Shown one piece after another: positions 29,701 through 37,763 of a stretch of 64,000 nt of DNA. Source of the stretch: Roseiflexus sp. RS-1 (GTDB lineage: Bacteria; Chloroflexota; Chloroflexia; Chloroflexales; Roseiflexaceae); the NCBI RefSeq assembly GCF_000016665.1, contig NC_009523.1:3719501-3783500 (forward strand), in the 5' to 3' direction. The notes beneath the pieces were generated by a model. The model was not told where the DNA came from. It searched no databases and worked only from the letters and a program-made list of their open reading frames with translations. The position numbers and the translations under genes were made by a program. The stretch's first letter is position 1, and each line of letters begins with the position of its first letter.

Positions 29701-30654
29701 CTGTACCACCCCGAACTGCGGAACGTCGCTCCGGCATCTGGCCAGCTCCCCCGCATCGATCTCATCACCGGGCACCAGGCGCGCAGTATGCTCCAGATTA
29801 TCTGGGAGCCGACATCAGGGGCATCGCTCGCCAGCGCCGATATTACGGCCAGCCTGTTCGCCCTGGAGGGCAACAATGTCACCTACCCGCAACCGGTGCG
29901 GCTGATTGCTGTGTTGCAACGCACCTTGCCGATTGCTGGCGCAACCGTGCGAGGGGAAGTCGTGCTGCCCAACGGTCAGACGCAATCCCTGACCTTCCGC
30001 GATGATGGGGTCGCCCCCGATGCACTCGCCGACGATGGGCAGTATTCAGCGCTCTTTGTGCCAACCCAAAATGGTCAGCATCAGTATCGGGTGACCTTCA
30101 CCAACCCCACGCAGGCGGCGGTTGAGGTCTATAATGGACTGCACCTTGCGCCGCCGCCGCCGGGGTACCAACCGGACGATTCGCTGCTGGCGCCTGTGCC
30201 AGTCGTCGAGAACTTCACCGTCAGCGCCCAAACGACGGTCGTGGTCAGCGGGGTCAGGAGCGACGACCACGGCAACGATCCCGGTACGGCCAGTCTGCTG
30301 AATACCGATAACCTGGATCAGTGGGGGCATATCGAGCGAGGTGGTGATCGTGACCTGTTCCGCATCACCGTCGCGCAGGATATGACGATTGTGGTGCGCG
30401 TGACCGATCTGGCAGCAGGGATGCAGCCGCGCCTGCGCCTGCTCGCCGGGGATGGGACGACGCCAATATCGGCATTATCGCTGGCGAAGAACTATCCGGC
30501 GCTGGTGTACACGGCACGGGCAGGCAGCGTGATCTACGCTGAGGTCAGCCACGTTGATCCCGCAGCGAGCGGCGGCGTGTACCGGATCAGCGCGGGTTCG
30601 CCTATCGTGAGCGATGGTCTGAACCAGGTGCATATCCCAATCGTGATACGATAA
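26773..30654 (+). CDS. secreted NHL-repeat / PA14 / CLCA-like zinc peptidase protein
   Basis: 1293 residues, exported by an N-terminal signal peptide (about 1-37, ending AALAQ). Residues about 45-595 hold 12 NHL repeats with the pattern VAVAPDGTVYVADSDNHRIQRFS, enough for two six-bladed propellers. A PA14 domain follows (598-730; RYRFTIRADDGVRFWIDDRL), then a Thr/Pro linker (about 727-760). Residues about 765-960 form a putative metallopeptidase: HEMGH at 876-880 and DE at 887-888 reproduce the HExxH(x6)DE spacing of eukaryotic CLCA proteins (HEWAH...FDEY), with SVMHSQ downstream. The tail has an Ig-like domain (LTFRDDGVAPDALADDGQYS), a pre-peptidase-type domain with DLFRITV, and ends VHIPIVIR. 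Start ATG 26773 follows AGGAGTTTGCT. Substrate and surface role are unknown. Confidence 0.85.
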   Translation: MHLRTLIAVVCALSLVMTSLAVTLVTSSAGEAALAQQTQPYRVFQFAVGAQAPVGQFNNPSGVAVAPDGTVYVADSDNHRIQRFSAAGELLGAWGSPGTGDGQFSSPRSVAVAPDGTVYVADTGNHRIQRFSAIGTFLGTWGSAGLLIDGQFWYPSDVAVTSDGTVYVVDDHRIQRFSATGVFLGAWGWRPGKRVAVVPDNTVYVADSDNHRIRRFSAIGAFLGEWGSRGSGEGQFNTPSDVAVAPDGTVYVADYWNHRIQRFSADGTFLGAWGSSGSGNGQFVGHLSVEVAPNNTVYVADSFRIQRFSATGTFLGAWGSRGSDQGQFSSPSGAAVASDGTVYVADSNNHRIQRFSADGTFLGAWGAEGSGDGQFVYPRSVAVASDGTVYVADSNNHRIQRFSATGTFLGKWGSEGSSDGQFIYPLNVAVALDGTVYVADVAKGSIQRFSATGAFIGTWGSQEGAGNLHFYPAGLAVASNGVVYVANANKSRIERFSATGTFLDAWGSLGINDGQLWSPRGIAVAPDGTIYVADTGNGRIQHFSATGIFLGSWDSWSIFDRQLLQSPLESPEDVAVAPDGKVYVVDNGNHRIQVFGTDYPNAWRGEFFANDWLTGPVLHVENVPDLFLNRSWVGQPAATIPADHFTSRWLRYVNFPTTGRYRFTIRADDGVRFWIDDRLVVESWQPQLLTREVTVELSAGYHKLLVEHWDRDGGATLALEWARADNTTPTPTATPSPTPTPSPTLTPSPTATPSPTPTPPIDSAIGVDLTIGLYRNPNSQERAVYEEMIRYLADALFEVSNGAHKLRTVRIYPNNTSAKDIIWVERCWPSAHISGYGRAQHGLRIQMCDIFDFGSGSYNYLQNRRAWENAGYTIAHEMGHYLYSLYDEYRNDRRTCDWTNDPGAPCRDDIPVSPSVMHSQWNATGGQYSWLNFSSAANYSTRTAQYRVYRASGWETLVRRPELDPRDGVLAYYPRRLYHPELRNVAPASGQLPRIDLITGHQARSMLQIIWEPTSGASLASADITASLFALEGNNVTYPQPVRLIAVLQRTLPIAGATVRGEVVLPNGQTQSLTFRDDGVAPDALADDGQYSALFVPTQNGQHQYRVTFTNPTQAAVEVYNGLHLAPPPPGYQPDDSLLAPVPVVENFTVSAQTTVVVSGVRSDDHGNDPGTASLLNTDNLDQWGHIERGGDRDLFRITVAQDMTIVVRVTDLAAGMQPRLRLLAGDGTTPISALSLAKNYPALVYTARAGSVIYAEVSHVDPAASGGVYRISAGSPIVSDGLNQVHIPIVIR

Positions 30655-30737
30655 CTCAGCCGTTGGGCAACAGCTCATCAATCAAGAACTGCAGAGAGTG
30701 GCGCGCCTGGGAATGTCCAGGCGCGCACTGCACTCTA

Positions 30738-31124
30738 TGCCGATCCGTATGCTCCTTTTGGAGCAACCACGGATTGCCACGAATGTTGTTCTTTCATAAT
30801 CCGTGCCGATCCGTGTGCCCTTTGGGAATAAACCACGGATACACACGGATTGGACGGATGGGCACGGATGTTGTTCTTCCTTGATCTGTGTGCATCCGTC
30901 GCACCCGTGCCGATCCGTGTTCTATTCATTAGAAACCACGGATTGCCACGGCTGTTGTTCTTCCTTGATCCGTGCCGATCCGTCGCACCCGTGCTCATCC
31001 GTGTTCTATTCATTAAGAAACCACGGATACACACGGATAAGACGGATTGCCACGGATGTTGTTCTTCCTTGATCCGTGCCGATCCGTCACATCCGTGCGC
31101 ATCCGTGTTCTATTCATCAAGCAA
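30738..31124. repeat. ACGGAT / ATCCGT repeat array (about five units)
   Basis: About five imperfect units of 70-90 bp. Each has CCACGGATTGCCACGGATG or CCACGGATACACACGGAT on one side and ATCCGTGCCGATCCGT on the other, joined by TTGTTCTTCCTTG and followed by GTTCTATTCATTA. Every unit can form a long stem. No gene is seen in 30655-31180. Confidence 0.85.
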
Positions 31125-31126
31125 TC

Positions 31127-31210
31127 AGTTCTCAGTCCTCAGTTCTCGGTTCTCAGTTCTCGGTTCTCAGTTCTCGGTTCTCAGTTCTCGGTTCTCGGTT
31201 CTCGGTTCTT
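31127..31210. repeat. heptanucleotide repeat, 12 units (GGTTCTC family)
   Basis: 84 bases, exactly 12 heptamers of AGTTCTC/GGTTCTC. It overlaps the 3' end of hom, whose stop codon and last codons are made of this repeat. Confidence 0.9.
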
Positions 31211-32242
31211 CCGCATCCGGTGCAGCGCCAGCAGATCAGAGATAATCGCAAAGCCGGTCGCAACGCCACCCGCGCCTGGACCGATGATCGTCACGTCGCC
31301 GAGCAGATCGGTGCTGATCGTCAACGCATTGGCGACGCCGGAAACGCCCGCCAGCGGATGGTCAGTCCTCAGACGCATTGGGCGCACCACGGCGTGCACG
31401 ACCTGCGCATCACGCCAGACGCGTGCGATCAGTTTCCAGCGTTCCCCGGCGGCAGTCGCCGCAGCGACCATATCGGGCGTAATGCCGGTGATTCCTTCAC
31501 GCTCCACATCCATGGGCGTCAGATGGGCATCCATCAACACATTCGCCAGGATCGCAGCTTTGCCGGCTGCATCATACCCTTCGACATCGCCGGTTGGATC
31601 GGCTTCGGCATAGCCAAGGCGCTGCGCTTCTGCAAGCGCGCTGGCATAGTCCATCCCGCGTTCCATTGCCGAAAGAATGAAATTGGTCGTGCCGTTCACA
31701 ATCCCGCGCACTTCCTGGATCTCACACCCCGCCAGATCGCTCCACCCCAACCGGAGCGCTGGCGTTCCCGCCATCACCGTCGCCTCGAAGCCGAGCAGCA
31801 CGCCACGCTCCTGCGCCAGACGTCGCAGTTCGGCAAAGTGCAACGCAATCGGTCCCTTATTTGACGTGATCACGTGCATGCCACGCGCCATCGCAGCGCG
31901 AATATACCCCGTCGCCGGTTCGCCGGTTGTCATATCGGTCGGCGACGCTTCCACCAGCACATCGGCATCGACCGACGCGATCATCTCGTCGGCGCTCCAC
32001 GCGCGCGCGCAATCCCACCCGCCGACGGCGCCGGATGCAGCGGATTGGAGCAACGCCGCAGCATCGATCCCGCCCGGATCGTAGACACACCAGCGTCGGG
32101 TACAGACCGCGACGATGCGCACATCGACGCCATAGCGCTCCTGCAGGCGTCGGCGGTGGAGCGACAGTATTTCGGCAAGCCCGCGCCCGACGCTGCCAAA
32201 CCCCACCAGCGCGAGACGATAGGTTGAATGTTCGTGCGTCAT
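31181..32242 (-). CDS. hom: homoserine dehydrogenase
   Basis: 353 residues; NAD(P)H-dependent reduction of aspartate semialdehyde to homoserine in the Thr/Met pathway. The nucleotide-binding loop is LALVGFGSVGRGLAEIL, the catalytic region contains VITSNKGPIA with the conserved Lys, and the family signature EVRGIVNGTTNFILSAM and EADPTGDVEGYDAAGKAAILAN are intact. There is no C-terminal ACT domain, so it is the short form without built-in threonine feedback control. The C-terminal NREPRTEN is encoded by the GGTTCTC heptamer array, i.e. the original end has been replaced or extended by repeat sequence. It is divergent from a GNAT gene, 119 bases away. Confidence 0.95.
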   Translation of the reverse strand: MTHEHSTYRLALVGFGSVGRGLAEILSLHRRRLQERYGVDVRIVAVCTRRWCVYDPGGIDAAALLQSAASGAVGGWDCARAWSADEMIASVDADVLVEASPTDMTTGEPATGYIRAAMARGMHVITSNKGPIALHFAELRRLAQERGVLLGFEATVMAGTPALRLGWSDLAGCEIQEVRGIVNGTTNFILSAMERGMDYASALAEAQRLGYAEADPTGDVEGYDAAGKAAILANVLMDAHLTPMDVEREGITGITPDMVAAATAAGERWKLIARVWRDAQVVHAVVRPMRLRTDHPLAGVSGVANALTISTDLLGDVTIIGPGAGGVATGFAIISDLLALHRMRKNREPRTEN

Positions 32243-32285
32243 TGGATCATTCCTGTCACGCTCGTCTTAAGATGACGCATTGCGT

Positions 32286-32291
32286 TATAAT
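32286..32291 (+). promoter_or_regulatory. candidate -10 box for the GNAT gene
   Basis: A consensus TATAAT in the hom/GNAT divergent gap, 70 bases before the GNAT ATG. No good -35 is visible at 16-18 bases. Confidence 0.35.
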
Positions 32292-32361
32292 GTCAAGAAA
32301 CATCAACCCCATTCCGATAGAACCTGATGTATCATATCATAAAGCAGGAGCGAGAGAGCAC

Positions 32362-32925
32362 ATGAAGACACAAACCGACTCACAACATTTCGTGCGCGGA
32401 CATGGCACAGTCACCGTCGTCACCCGCAAAGGGCGCAAAGTGCGCATCCGGCATATCCGGCCCACCGACGCCGGGTTGCTGGTCGATCTCTTTCATCATC
32501 TATCGCCCGAAACGCGGCGCTTTCGCTTTTTTACCGCCCTGCCCGATCTGCCCGAAGACATCCTGTGGCGCGAAGCGCGTCGCTACGCCGATTTCGATGA
32601 GCACAAACAGGCGGCATTCATTGCACTGGCGCGCGAAGGCGGCAAAGATCATGCCATTGGCGTGGTGCGCCTGGTGCTCGACAAGAACGACCCGGACACT
32701 GCCGAATTCGCCATCGTTCTGCGCGACGACTATCAGCGCGAAGGGTTGGGAACGATCATGCTCGACCTGTTGCTGCAACTGGCGCTGGTGCGTGGCATCA
32801 AACGGCTGCGCGGCATCTCGCTGGCGGACAACGAAGGCATCCACCGCCTGATCCAGAAGTGCGGCTTCCCCGTAACGAGCCATACGTCCCACGGCGAAAC
32901 CACGCAGATCATTCACCTGGAATAG
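32362..32925 (+). CDS. GNAT-family N-acetyltransferase
   Basis: 187 residues. IRHIRPTDAGLLVDLFHHLS near residue 30 and PETRRFRFF match the N-terminal part of the acetyltransferase domain found at the C-terminus of Pat-type protein acetyltransferases. The acetyl-CoA pyrophosphate loop is QREGLGTIML in motif A (about residues 130-140), followed by LADNEGIHRLIQKCGF (motif B). It transfers an acetyl group from acetyl-CoA, but the acceptor cannot be told. Start ATG 32362 has GGAGCGAGAG upstream. Open frame upstream to 31927 is antisense to hom and is rejected. It stands alone between hom and the nuo operon. Confidence 0.85.
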   Translation: MKTQTDSQHFVRGHGTVTVVTRKGRKVRIRHIRPTDAGLLVDLFHHLSPETRRFRFFTALPDLPEDILWREARRYADFDEHKQAAFIALAREGGKDHAIGVVRLVLDKNDPDTAEFAIVLRDDYQREGLGTIMLDLLLQLALVRGIKRLRGISLADNEGIHRLIQKCGFPVTSHTSHGETTQIIHLE

Positions 32926-33034
32926 CGCTCACATCTGGACACGTCTGCCGCAATCACGAACCGGCTTCCCCTGGCGCAGCCCGCCCCGCTGTGAAATTCC
33001 TTAATCTCTGGTTATAGCCCTTATACCTGTTTGT

Positions 33035-33064
33035 TTGCGATTTCACGAAGGGTTATGATATACT
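33035..33064 (+). promoter_or_regulatory. promoter of the nuo operon
   Basis: TTGCGA at 33035-33040, an 18-base spacer and TATACT at 33059-33064, 54 bases upstream of the nuoA ATG. It is the only clear promoter seen before the 12-gene operon. Confidence 0.6.
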
Positions 33065-33118
33065 CAAGTAGCATTCGCACACCAGCGCAAGACAGTGTCC
33101 AGCAAGGAGGGCGGCTCG

Positions 33119-33475
33119 ATGCTTGCGAACTACGCATTTATCGGCGTATTCTTCATCGGTGCGATCATCTTCCCGATTATTCCGCTTGCGGCCGCCTACT
33201 TTCTCGGTCCCAAACGACCCACGCCGATCAAACTCGACACCTATGAGTGCGGTCTGGAGGCGATCGGCGATATCCGGGTGCAGTTCAAGATCCAGTACTA
33301 CCTGTACGCGCTGGCATTCGTTATTTTCGATATCGAGGTCGTGTTCCTGTACCCGTGGGCAGTCGCGTATGGACAGTTGGGGCTGTTTGCGTTCATTGCG
33401 ATGGCGATCTTTCTCATTATCCTGATCGGTGGTCTGGTGTACGAATGGAAGAAGGGGGCGCTCGAGTGGGTGTAG
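33119..33475 (+). CDS. nuoA: NADH-quinone oxidoreductase subunit A
   Basis: 118 residues with three membrane helices. The matrix-loop signature [20 protein letters not shown] carries the conserved Cys-Gly-x-Glu, and [15 protein letters not shown] is the second family hallmark with its conserved acidic pair. The ATG 33119 has AAGGAGG upstream and is preferred to an ATG/GTG region at 33095. First gene of the operon; it helps form the quinone chamber and the proton-channel entry. Confidence 0.96.
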
Positions 33476-33786
33476 GCGAGGCGAGAGGCGAGAGGGGTTG
33501 AAGGTTGAACGTTGCACGTTGAACGTGGGACGACAACGTGTAGGGGCGCAGCGGCGCTGCGCCCGTACCGGGGGCGAGGCGCGAGAAGTTGAAGGTTGCA
33601 CGTTGAACGTGGGACGACAACATGGAGGGGCGCAGCGACGCTGCGCCTGGACCAGCAGCGGAGGCGGCGCGCGGCGAGGGGCATGAGGGGTGAAGTGTGA
33701 GGCGTGAGGAGTTAAAGGTTGCACGTTGCACGCAGGAAGGCAAGGTGAAGTAAGACGCGCAGCACGCAGCACGAGAGGAAAGCAAC
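33476..33786. repeat. repeat-filled gap between nuoA and nuoB
   Basis: No gene is seen. Two copies of a block made of GTTGAAGGTTGCACGTTGAA-type heptamers, then GGGACGACAAC and GGGGCGCAGCGGCGCTGCGCC (a GC-rich hairpin), lie at about 33495-33565 and 33585-33650. A further heptamer run follows at 33713-33735. An SD (GAGAGGAAAG) for nuoB has been kept at the end. Confidence 0.7.
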
Positions 33787-34593
33787 ATGTCGGATGATCG
33801 TGAGATACAACTCGAAGCCGAAAAGCATGGCGTCTTTTTGACAACCATGCAGCGATTCTATAACTGGGGACGGCGATCCTCGATCTGGCCCCTGTCGTTT
33901 GGTCTGGCATGCTGCGCCATTGAGATGATGGCGACCGGTCTGGCGCGCTTCGACCTGGCGCGCTTCGGAGCGGAGATGTTCCGCGCGTCGCCGCGCCAGG
34001 CGGACCTGATGATTGTTGCGGGGACGGTCACCAAGAAGATGGCGCCGCAGGTGGTGCGGCTCTACAATCAGATGCCCGAGCCACGCTACGTCATCTCGAT
34101 GGGCGCATGCGCAACGTCGGGCGGTCCGTTCCGCGATGGGTACAATGTGTTGCGCGGCATCGATCTCCTGATCCCGGTCGATGTCTATATTCCCGGTTGC
34201 CCGCCGCGCCCCGAAGCGCTGCTCCACGCACTGATGACATTGCAGAAACAGATCGATGCGCAGCGCCTGAACCAGGTGCGCTGGTATGGCAAACGCGAGG
34301 CGAAAGAGTATCCGGTGCCGACGTTCGGGAAACATGGGTTGGAGATCGATGGCAAACTGATCGATCCGGTCGGCGGTTTGCCGCTGGTCAGCCCGTATAC
34401 GTCACCCACGCACGGTGAAATGCGTTCCGGGATGATCGAGCATCCCGAACTGGTGCGCCATTTCCCGATCATGGACGAAACAGTCGAGCGCGAGTCGCCC
34501 TATAAGGCGACGGGCATTGCGATTGAGATCGCCCACAATGACCTGAAGCGTCCTGCTGTCGAGGTGGACCATGCCGAAGATGAGCGCCGCTGA
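33787..34593 (+). CDS. nuoB: NADH-quinone oxidoreductase subunit B (N2 cluster)
   Basis: 268 residues. It ligates the N2 4Fe-4S cluster next to the quinone: Cys42-Cys43 in [11 protein letters not shown], Cys108 in MGACATSGG and Cys138 in [12 protein letters not shown]. The core ends near residue 170, and about 90 extra C-terminal residues ([17 protein letters not shown] onward) are unusual in length but common in Chloroflexota/actinobacterial forms. Its last 23 bases overlap the nuoC start, implying translational coupling. Confidence 0.96.
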   Translation: MSDDREIQLEAEKHGVFLTTMQRFYNWGRRSSIWPLSFGLACCAIEMMATGLARFDLARFGAEMFRASPRQADLMIVAGTVTKKMAPQVVRLYNQMPEPRYVISMGACATSGGPFRDGYNVLRGIDLLIPVDVYIPGCPPRPEALLHALMTLQKQIDAQRLNQVRWYGKREAKEYPVPTFGKHGLEIDGKLIDPVGGLPLVSPYTSPTHGEMRSGMIEHPELVRHFPIMDETVERESPYKATGIAIEIAHNDLKRPAVEVDHAEDERR

Positions 34594-35140
34594 ACTCAAG
34601 GAGCGACTGGCTCAAGATCTGCCTGGTGTTCTCATGCCGACACGCACCCGCACGCAGACGAGCAACGGCAGCGAGGCATCGGTTGCTGACGGGAAGGCTG
34701 CGCGCCCTAAACGCGGAGAACACGCGCCGGTCGATCTGCTGGCGACCGATGATGCAGTGGTGTATCCTGAGCGTCTCCCCGAAGTGGCGCGGTATGTGCG
34801 CGATGTCCTCGGTTACGAACTGCTCTCGAACATTACCGCCGTCGACTACCTTGCCGACGGGGTGATCGAGATGGTGTATCATTTCTTCCATCTCGACGGC
34901 GGTCCTGCGCTGGTGATCAAAACCCGCGTGCCGCGCGATCATCCGGTGGTTCCATCACTGACCGATGAGTGGCCTGGAGCGAACCTGCAGGAGCGTGAGG
35001 CGTTCGATCTGTTCGGCGTGGTGTTCACCGGGCACCCCAATCTGACGCGCATTTATATGTGGGATGAATTCGAGGGATGGCCCATGCGCAAAGACTTTCC
35101 CAAGCAGGGCGATAAGTATTTCGGCGATAGCGGTGAGTGA
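34571..35140 (+). CDS. nuoC: NADH-quinone oxidoreductase subunit C
   Basis: 189 residues, peripheral arm 30-kDa subunit. The family motif is present as [20 protein letters not shown] followed by [18 protein letters not shown]. About 60 N-terminal residues are low-complexity and charged ([20 protein letters not shown]). The ATG 34571 lies inside nuoB with GAGGTGG upstream. It links NuoB and NuoD in the quinone module. Confidence 0.94.
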   Translation: MPKMSAAELKERLAQDLPGVLMPTRTRTQTSNGSEASVADGKAARPKRGEHAPVDLLATDDAVVYPERLPEVARYVRDVLGYELLSNITAVDYLADGVIEMVYHFFHLDGGPALVIKTRVPRDHPVVPSLTDEWPGANLQEREAFDLFGVVFTGHPNLTRIYMWDEFEGWPMRKDFPKQGDKYFGDSGE

Positions 35141-35171
35141 GGAAGGGCGCGACGCCCTGCAGGTGTGAGCA

Positions 35172-36296
35172 ATGCTTCAGACGCAGGAACTCCAGATTAA
35201 TATCGGACCACAGCACCCATCGACGCACGGGGTTTTTCGGATGATCGTCACGGTCGATGGTGAGACGATCGTCGATCTCAAGCCGGTGTTCGGCTATCTG
35301 CATCGCAACCACGAGCAACTGGCGGAGGTTTCGACGTATATTCAGTCGATGCCGTACACCGACCGTCTCGATTATTTCAACTCGATGGCGAATAACCATG
35401 CGCTGGCGCTGGCGGTCGAAAAACTTGCCGGTATCAGCGTGCCGCAGCGCGCCGAATATATTCGTGTGCTGATGGTCGAACTGACCCGCATTCTGAACCA
35501 TGCGTCGGCGGTGGGCTTTCTGCTCAACGATATGGGCGCCTGGCAGACGCCGTTGATGTTCGGGATGCGCGAGCGGGAGAAGATTCTCGACCTGTTCGAG
35601 ATGGCGAGCGGCGCACGGATGATGTGCAACTATTTCCGCTTCGGCGGTGTGTGGCGCGACCTTCCGCCAGAGTTCATCCCGCAACTCAAGGAGTTGATGC
35701 AGGGGTTGCCGTCATTTTTCGATGAGTTCGAGCGCCTGCTGAAAGAGAACGAAATCCTGCTCTCACGCACGATCAATGTCGGCGTTCTGCCAAAGGAGGT
35801 CGCCGTCTCGTACAGCGTCACCGGTCCGGTGCTGCGTGCGTCCGGCATTCCGTATGATGTGCGTCGCGCCGAGCCGTACAGTGTGTACGATGAACTCGAC
35901 TTCGATATTCCGATCGGGTCGGTCGGCGATGTCTATGATCGCTTCCTGATCCGCATCGAGGAAATGCGGCAGAGTTATCGGATTCTCCAGCAGGTGATCG
36001 AGCGTCTGCCCGATACCACGGGCGGGCATATCAATCCTGCGATGGCGAACATTGGGAAACAGAAGGCGTTGCGCCCGCCGCCGGGTGATGCGTATGCGCG
36101 TATCGAATCACCGAAAGGCGAGCTTGGCTTCTATCTGGTGAGCGACGGGAGTGAGCGACCATACCGCTACAAAGTGCGGGCGCCTTCGTTCATCAACCTG
36201 ACCCCCCTTGGCGACATGTGTCGGGGGCACAAGGTCGCCGATGTGGTGGTCATTCTCGGCAGCATCGACATTGTGATGGGCGAAGTGGATAAGTAG
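35172..36296 (+). CDS. nuoD: NADH-quinone oxidoreductase subunit D (49 kDa)
   Basis: 374 residues. [15 protein letters not shown] carries the His that contacts the quinone headgroup, [12 protein letters not shown] replaces the usual HRGxEK stretch, and the end IVMGEVDK matches the family. It is related to the [NiFe]-hydrogenase large subunit but lacks the metal-binding Cys pairs. Together with NuoB it forms the quinone reduction site. A 130-base gap without a gene separates it from nuoI. Confidence 0.95.
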   Translation: MLQTQELQINIGPQHPSTHGVFRMIVTVDGETIVDLKPVFGYLHRNHEQLAEVSTYIQSMPYTDRLDYFNSMANNHALALAVEKLAGISVPQRAEYIRVLMVELTRILNHASAVGFLLNDMGAWQTPLMFGMREREKILDLFEMASGARMMCNYFRFGGVWRDLPPEFIPQLKELMQGLPSFFDEFERLLKENEILLSRTINVGVLPKEVAVSYSVTGPVLRASGIPYDVRRAEPYSVYDELDFDIPIGSVGDVYDRFLIRIEEMRQSYRILQQVIERLPDTTGGHINPAMANIGKQKALRPPPGDAYARIESPKGELGFYLVSDGSERPYRYKVRAPSFINLTPLGDMCRGHKVADVVVILGSIDIVMGEVDK

Positions 36297-36429
36297 AAAT
36301 TTGAAACTCGCGGCACGATAATACGATTCGAACCCGAAAGCATTCGACGATACTCCATAATGCACCATGGGTGTGCAGGATGCGGCGCTTCAGGCGAATC
36401 GCTGAAAGCATGGTAAAGGTGCAACGTTG

Positions 36430-37752
36430 ATGATAACAGAAACAGAGCCAGAGACAACCGAAACCCAGACAACACGCGGTAAGGTGTACGTTATCGACCG
36501 CGGACGGCCAAAATTGCGCGCCGGGCAGGGGTTGCTGACCGGTCTCGATGTTGTGTTTCGCCATTTTCGCGATGCGTTGACGCGCAAACTGGAGAAACCA
36601 AGCCAGCAAACCGGCGTTTTTACCGTTCAGTATCCCGAAGAGCGTTTGAAACTGCCCGAAGCGTTTCGCAATTTCCCGATCTTGCTCTACGATGACGAAA
36701 CCGGTCATGAGTTGTGTACGTCGTGTTTCCAGTGTCAACGCATCTGTCCGCCCCAGGTCATTCATATGACCCAGGCGCGCGATCCGGCGACCGGCAAGGC
36801 AGTCCCGGCAGTCGCCGAGTTTCTGATCGAGTATGATGCGTGCATGAGTTGCGGTCTGTGCGCTGAAGTCTGCCCATTCGACGCGATCAAAATGGATCAT
36901 GAGTTCGAGTTCTCAACCGATGTGCACGGCGGGTTGACGATCAATAAGGCGGGATTGAACCGTCCTATTTCGTACTACGAAAAGATTGCGCCGACGTTCT
37001 GGGCAGAGGTGAAGGACGGCGCGATGAAGAAGTTGCAGGGCAACATGAAGCGCCGCCCCGACCTGATCGGTGTTGCGCCGCAGATGATCGACACGATCAA
37101 GGCAAAGCGCGCCGAAGCCGCCGTTGCTCAGGCGCCCGCCCCTGCTCCCTCAGCGCCCGACAGCGCGCCAACCGACAAAGCGGCCCGCCTGGCTGCTATT
37201 CGCGCAAAGGCGGCAGCAAAGGATGCTGAAGCGCAGCCTGCACCATCGGACGACAGCGCGCCAACCGACAAAGCGGCCCGCCTGGCGGCTATTCGCGCTG
37301 CCAACGCCGCCAGGAAAGACGAAGCGGCGGATGTGGCGCAAACGTCTGATACCACGCCCGACGACAAAGCGGCTCGCCTGGCGGCCATTCGCGCTGCCAA
37401 TGCCGCCAAAAAGGCGACGGCTGAAGGCGCACCCGCGTCGGCATCCGCCGCACCGGCTGCCCACGCCGCGCCGACATCCGATACGCCGCCCGCCGCCAGC
37501 AGCACGCCCGACGACAAAGCCGCCCGCCTGGCGGCCATTCGCGCTGCCAATGCCGCCAAAAAGGCGGCGGCTGAAGGCGCACCCGCGTCGGCATCCGCCG
37601 CACTGCCTACCCACACCGCGCCGACATCCGACACGCCGCCCGCCGCCAGCAGCACGCCCGACGACAAATCCGCCCGCCTGGCCGCCATCCGCGCTGCCAA
37701 TGCCGCCAAAAAAGCCGCTGCTCAAAAGCAAGACGGAAATGACGATCAATAG
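36430..37752 (+). CDS. nuoI: NuoI-type ferredoxin subunit with long repetitive C-terminal tail
   Basis: 440 residues against about 160-230 for usual NuoI. Residues 1-225 are the 8Fe ferredoxin domain, with CTSCFQCQRICP (Cys96, 99, 102, 106) and CMSCGLCAEVCP (Cys138, 141, 144, 148) ligating clusters N6a and N6b. Residues about 235-440 are an Ala/Pro/Asp-rich tail holding five copies of DKAARLAAIRA (near 249, 280, 312, 362, 412). The last units have a 50-residue period, mirrored in near-identical 150-bp DNA repeats at 37360-37509 and 37510-37659. The tail resembles those of RnfC/RsxC-type proteins more than any complex I subunit I know. Start ATG 36430. Its position between nuoD and nuoH is non-canonical but usual for reduced operons. 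Confidence 0.92.
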   Translation: MITETEPETTETQTTRGKVYVIDRGRPKLRAGQGLLTGLDVVFRHFRDALTRKLEKPSQQTGVFTVQYPEERLKLPEAFRNFPILLYDDETGHELCTSCFQCQRICPPQVIHMTQARDPATGKAVPAVAEFLIEYDACMSCGLCAEVCPFDAIKMDHEFEFSTDVHGGLTINKAGLNRPISYYEKIAPTFWAEVKDGAMKKLQGNMKRRPDLIGVAPQMIDTIKAKRAEAAVAQAPAPAPSAPDSAPTDKAARLAAIRAKAAAKDAEAQPAPSDDSAPTDKAARLAAIRAANAARKDEAADVAQTSDTTPDDKAARLAAIRAANAAKKATAEGAPASASAAPAAHAAPTSDTPPAASSTPDDKAARLAAIRAANAAKKAAAEGAPASASAALPTHTAPTSDTPPAASSTPDDKSARLAAIRAANAAKKAAAQKQDGNDDQ

Positions 37753-37763
37753 GTGAGCATACT

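Noticed and set aside
31927-32361. N-terminal extension of the GNAT gene
   Set aside because: The extension is antisense to hom and Arg-rich. The ATG at 32362 has a proper SD and matches the domain start.
33417-33910. Minus-strand ORFs rich in QRATFN/NVQPST between nuoA and nuoB
   Set aside because: They are translations of GTTGAAC/GTTGCAC heptamers, not genes.
36297-36429. Possible tRNA (a GATTCGAACCC stretch near 36324)
   Set aside because: No matching acceptor, anticodon or D-arm can be folded around it. No tRNA or rRNA gene was recognised anywhere in the window.
37128-37749. Minus-strand Ala/Gly-rich ORFs of 193 and 199 codons
   Set aside because: They are mirror images of the NuoI tail repeats. 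The plus-strand frame continues from a complete ferredoxin domain.
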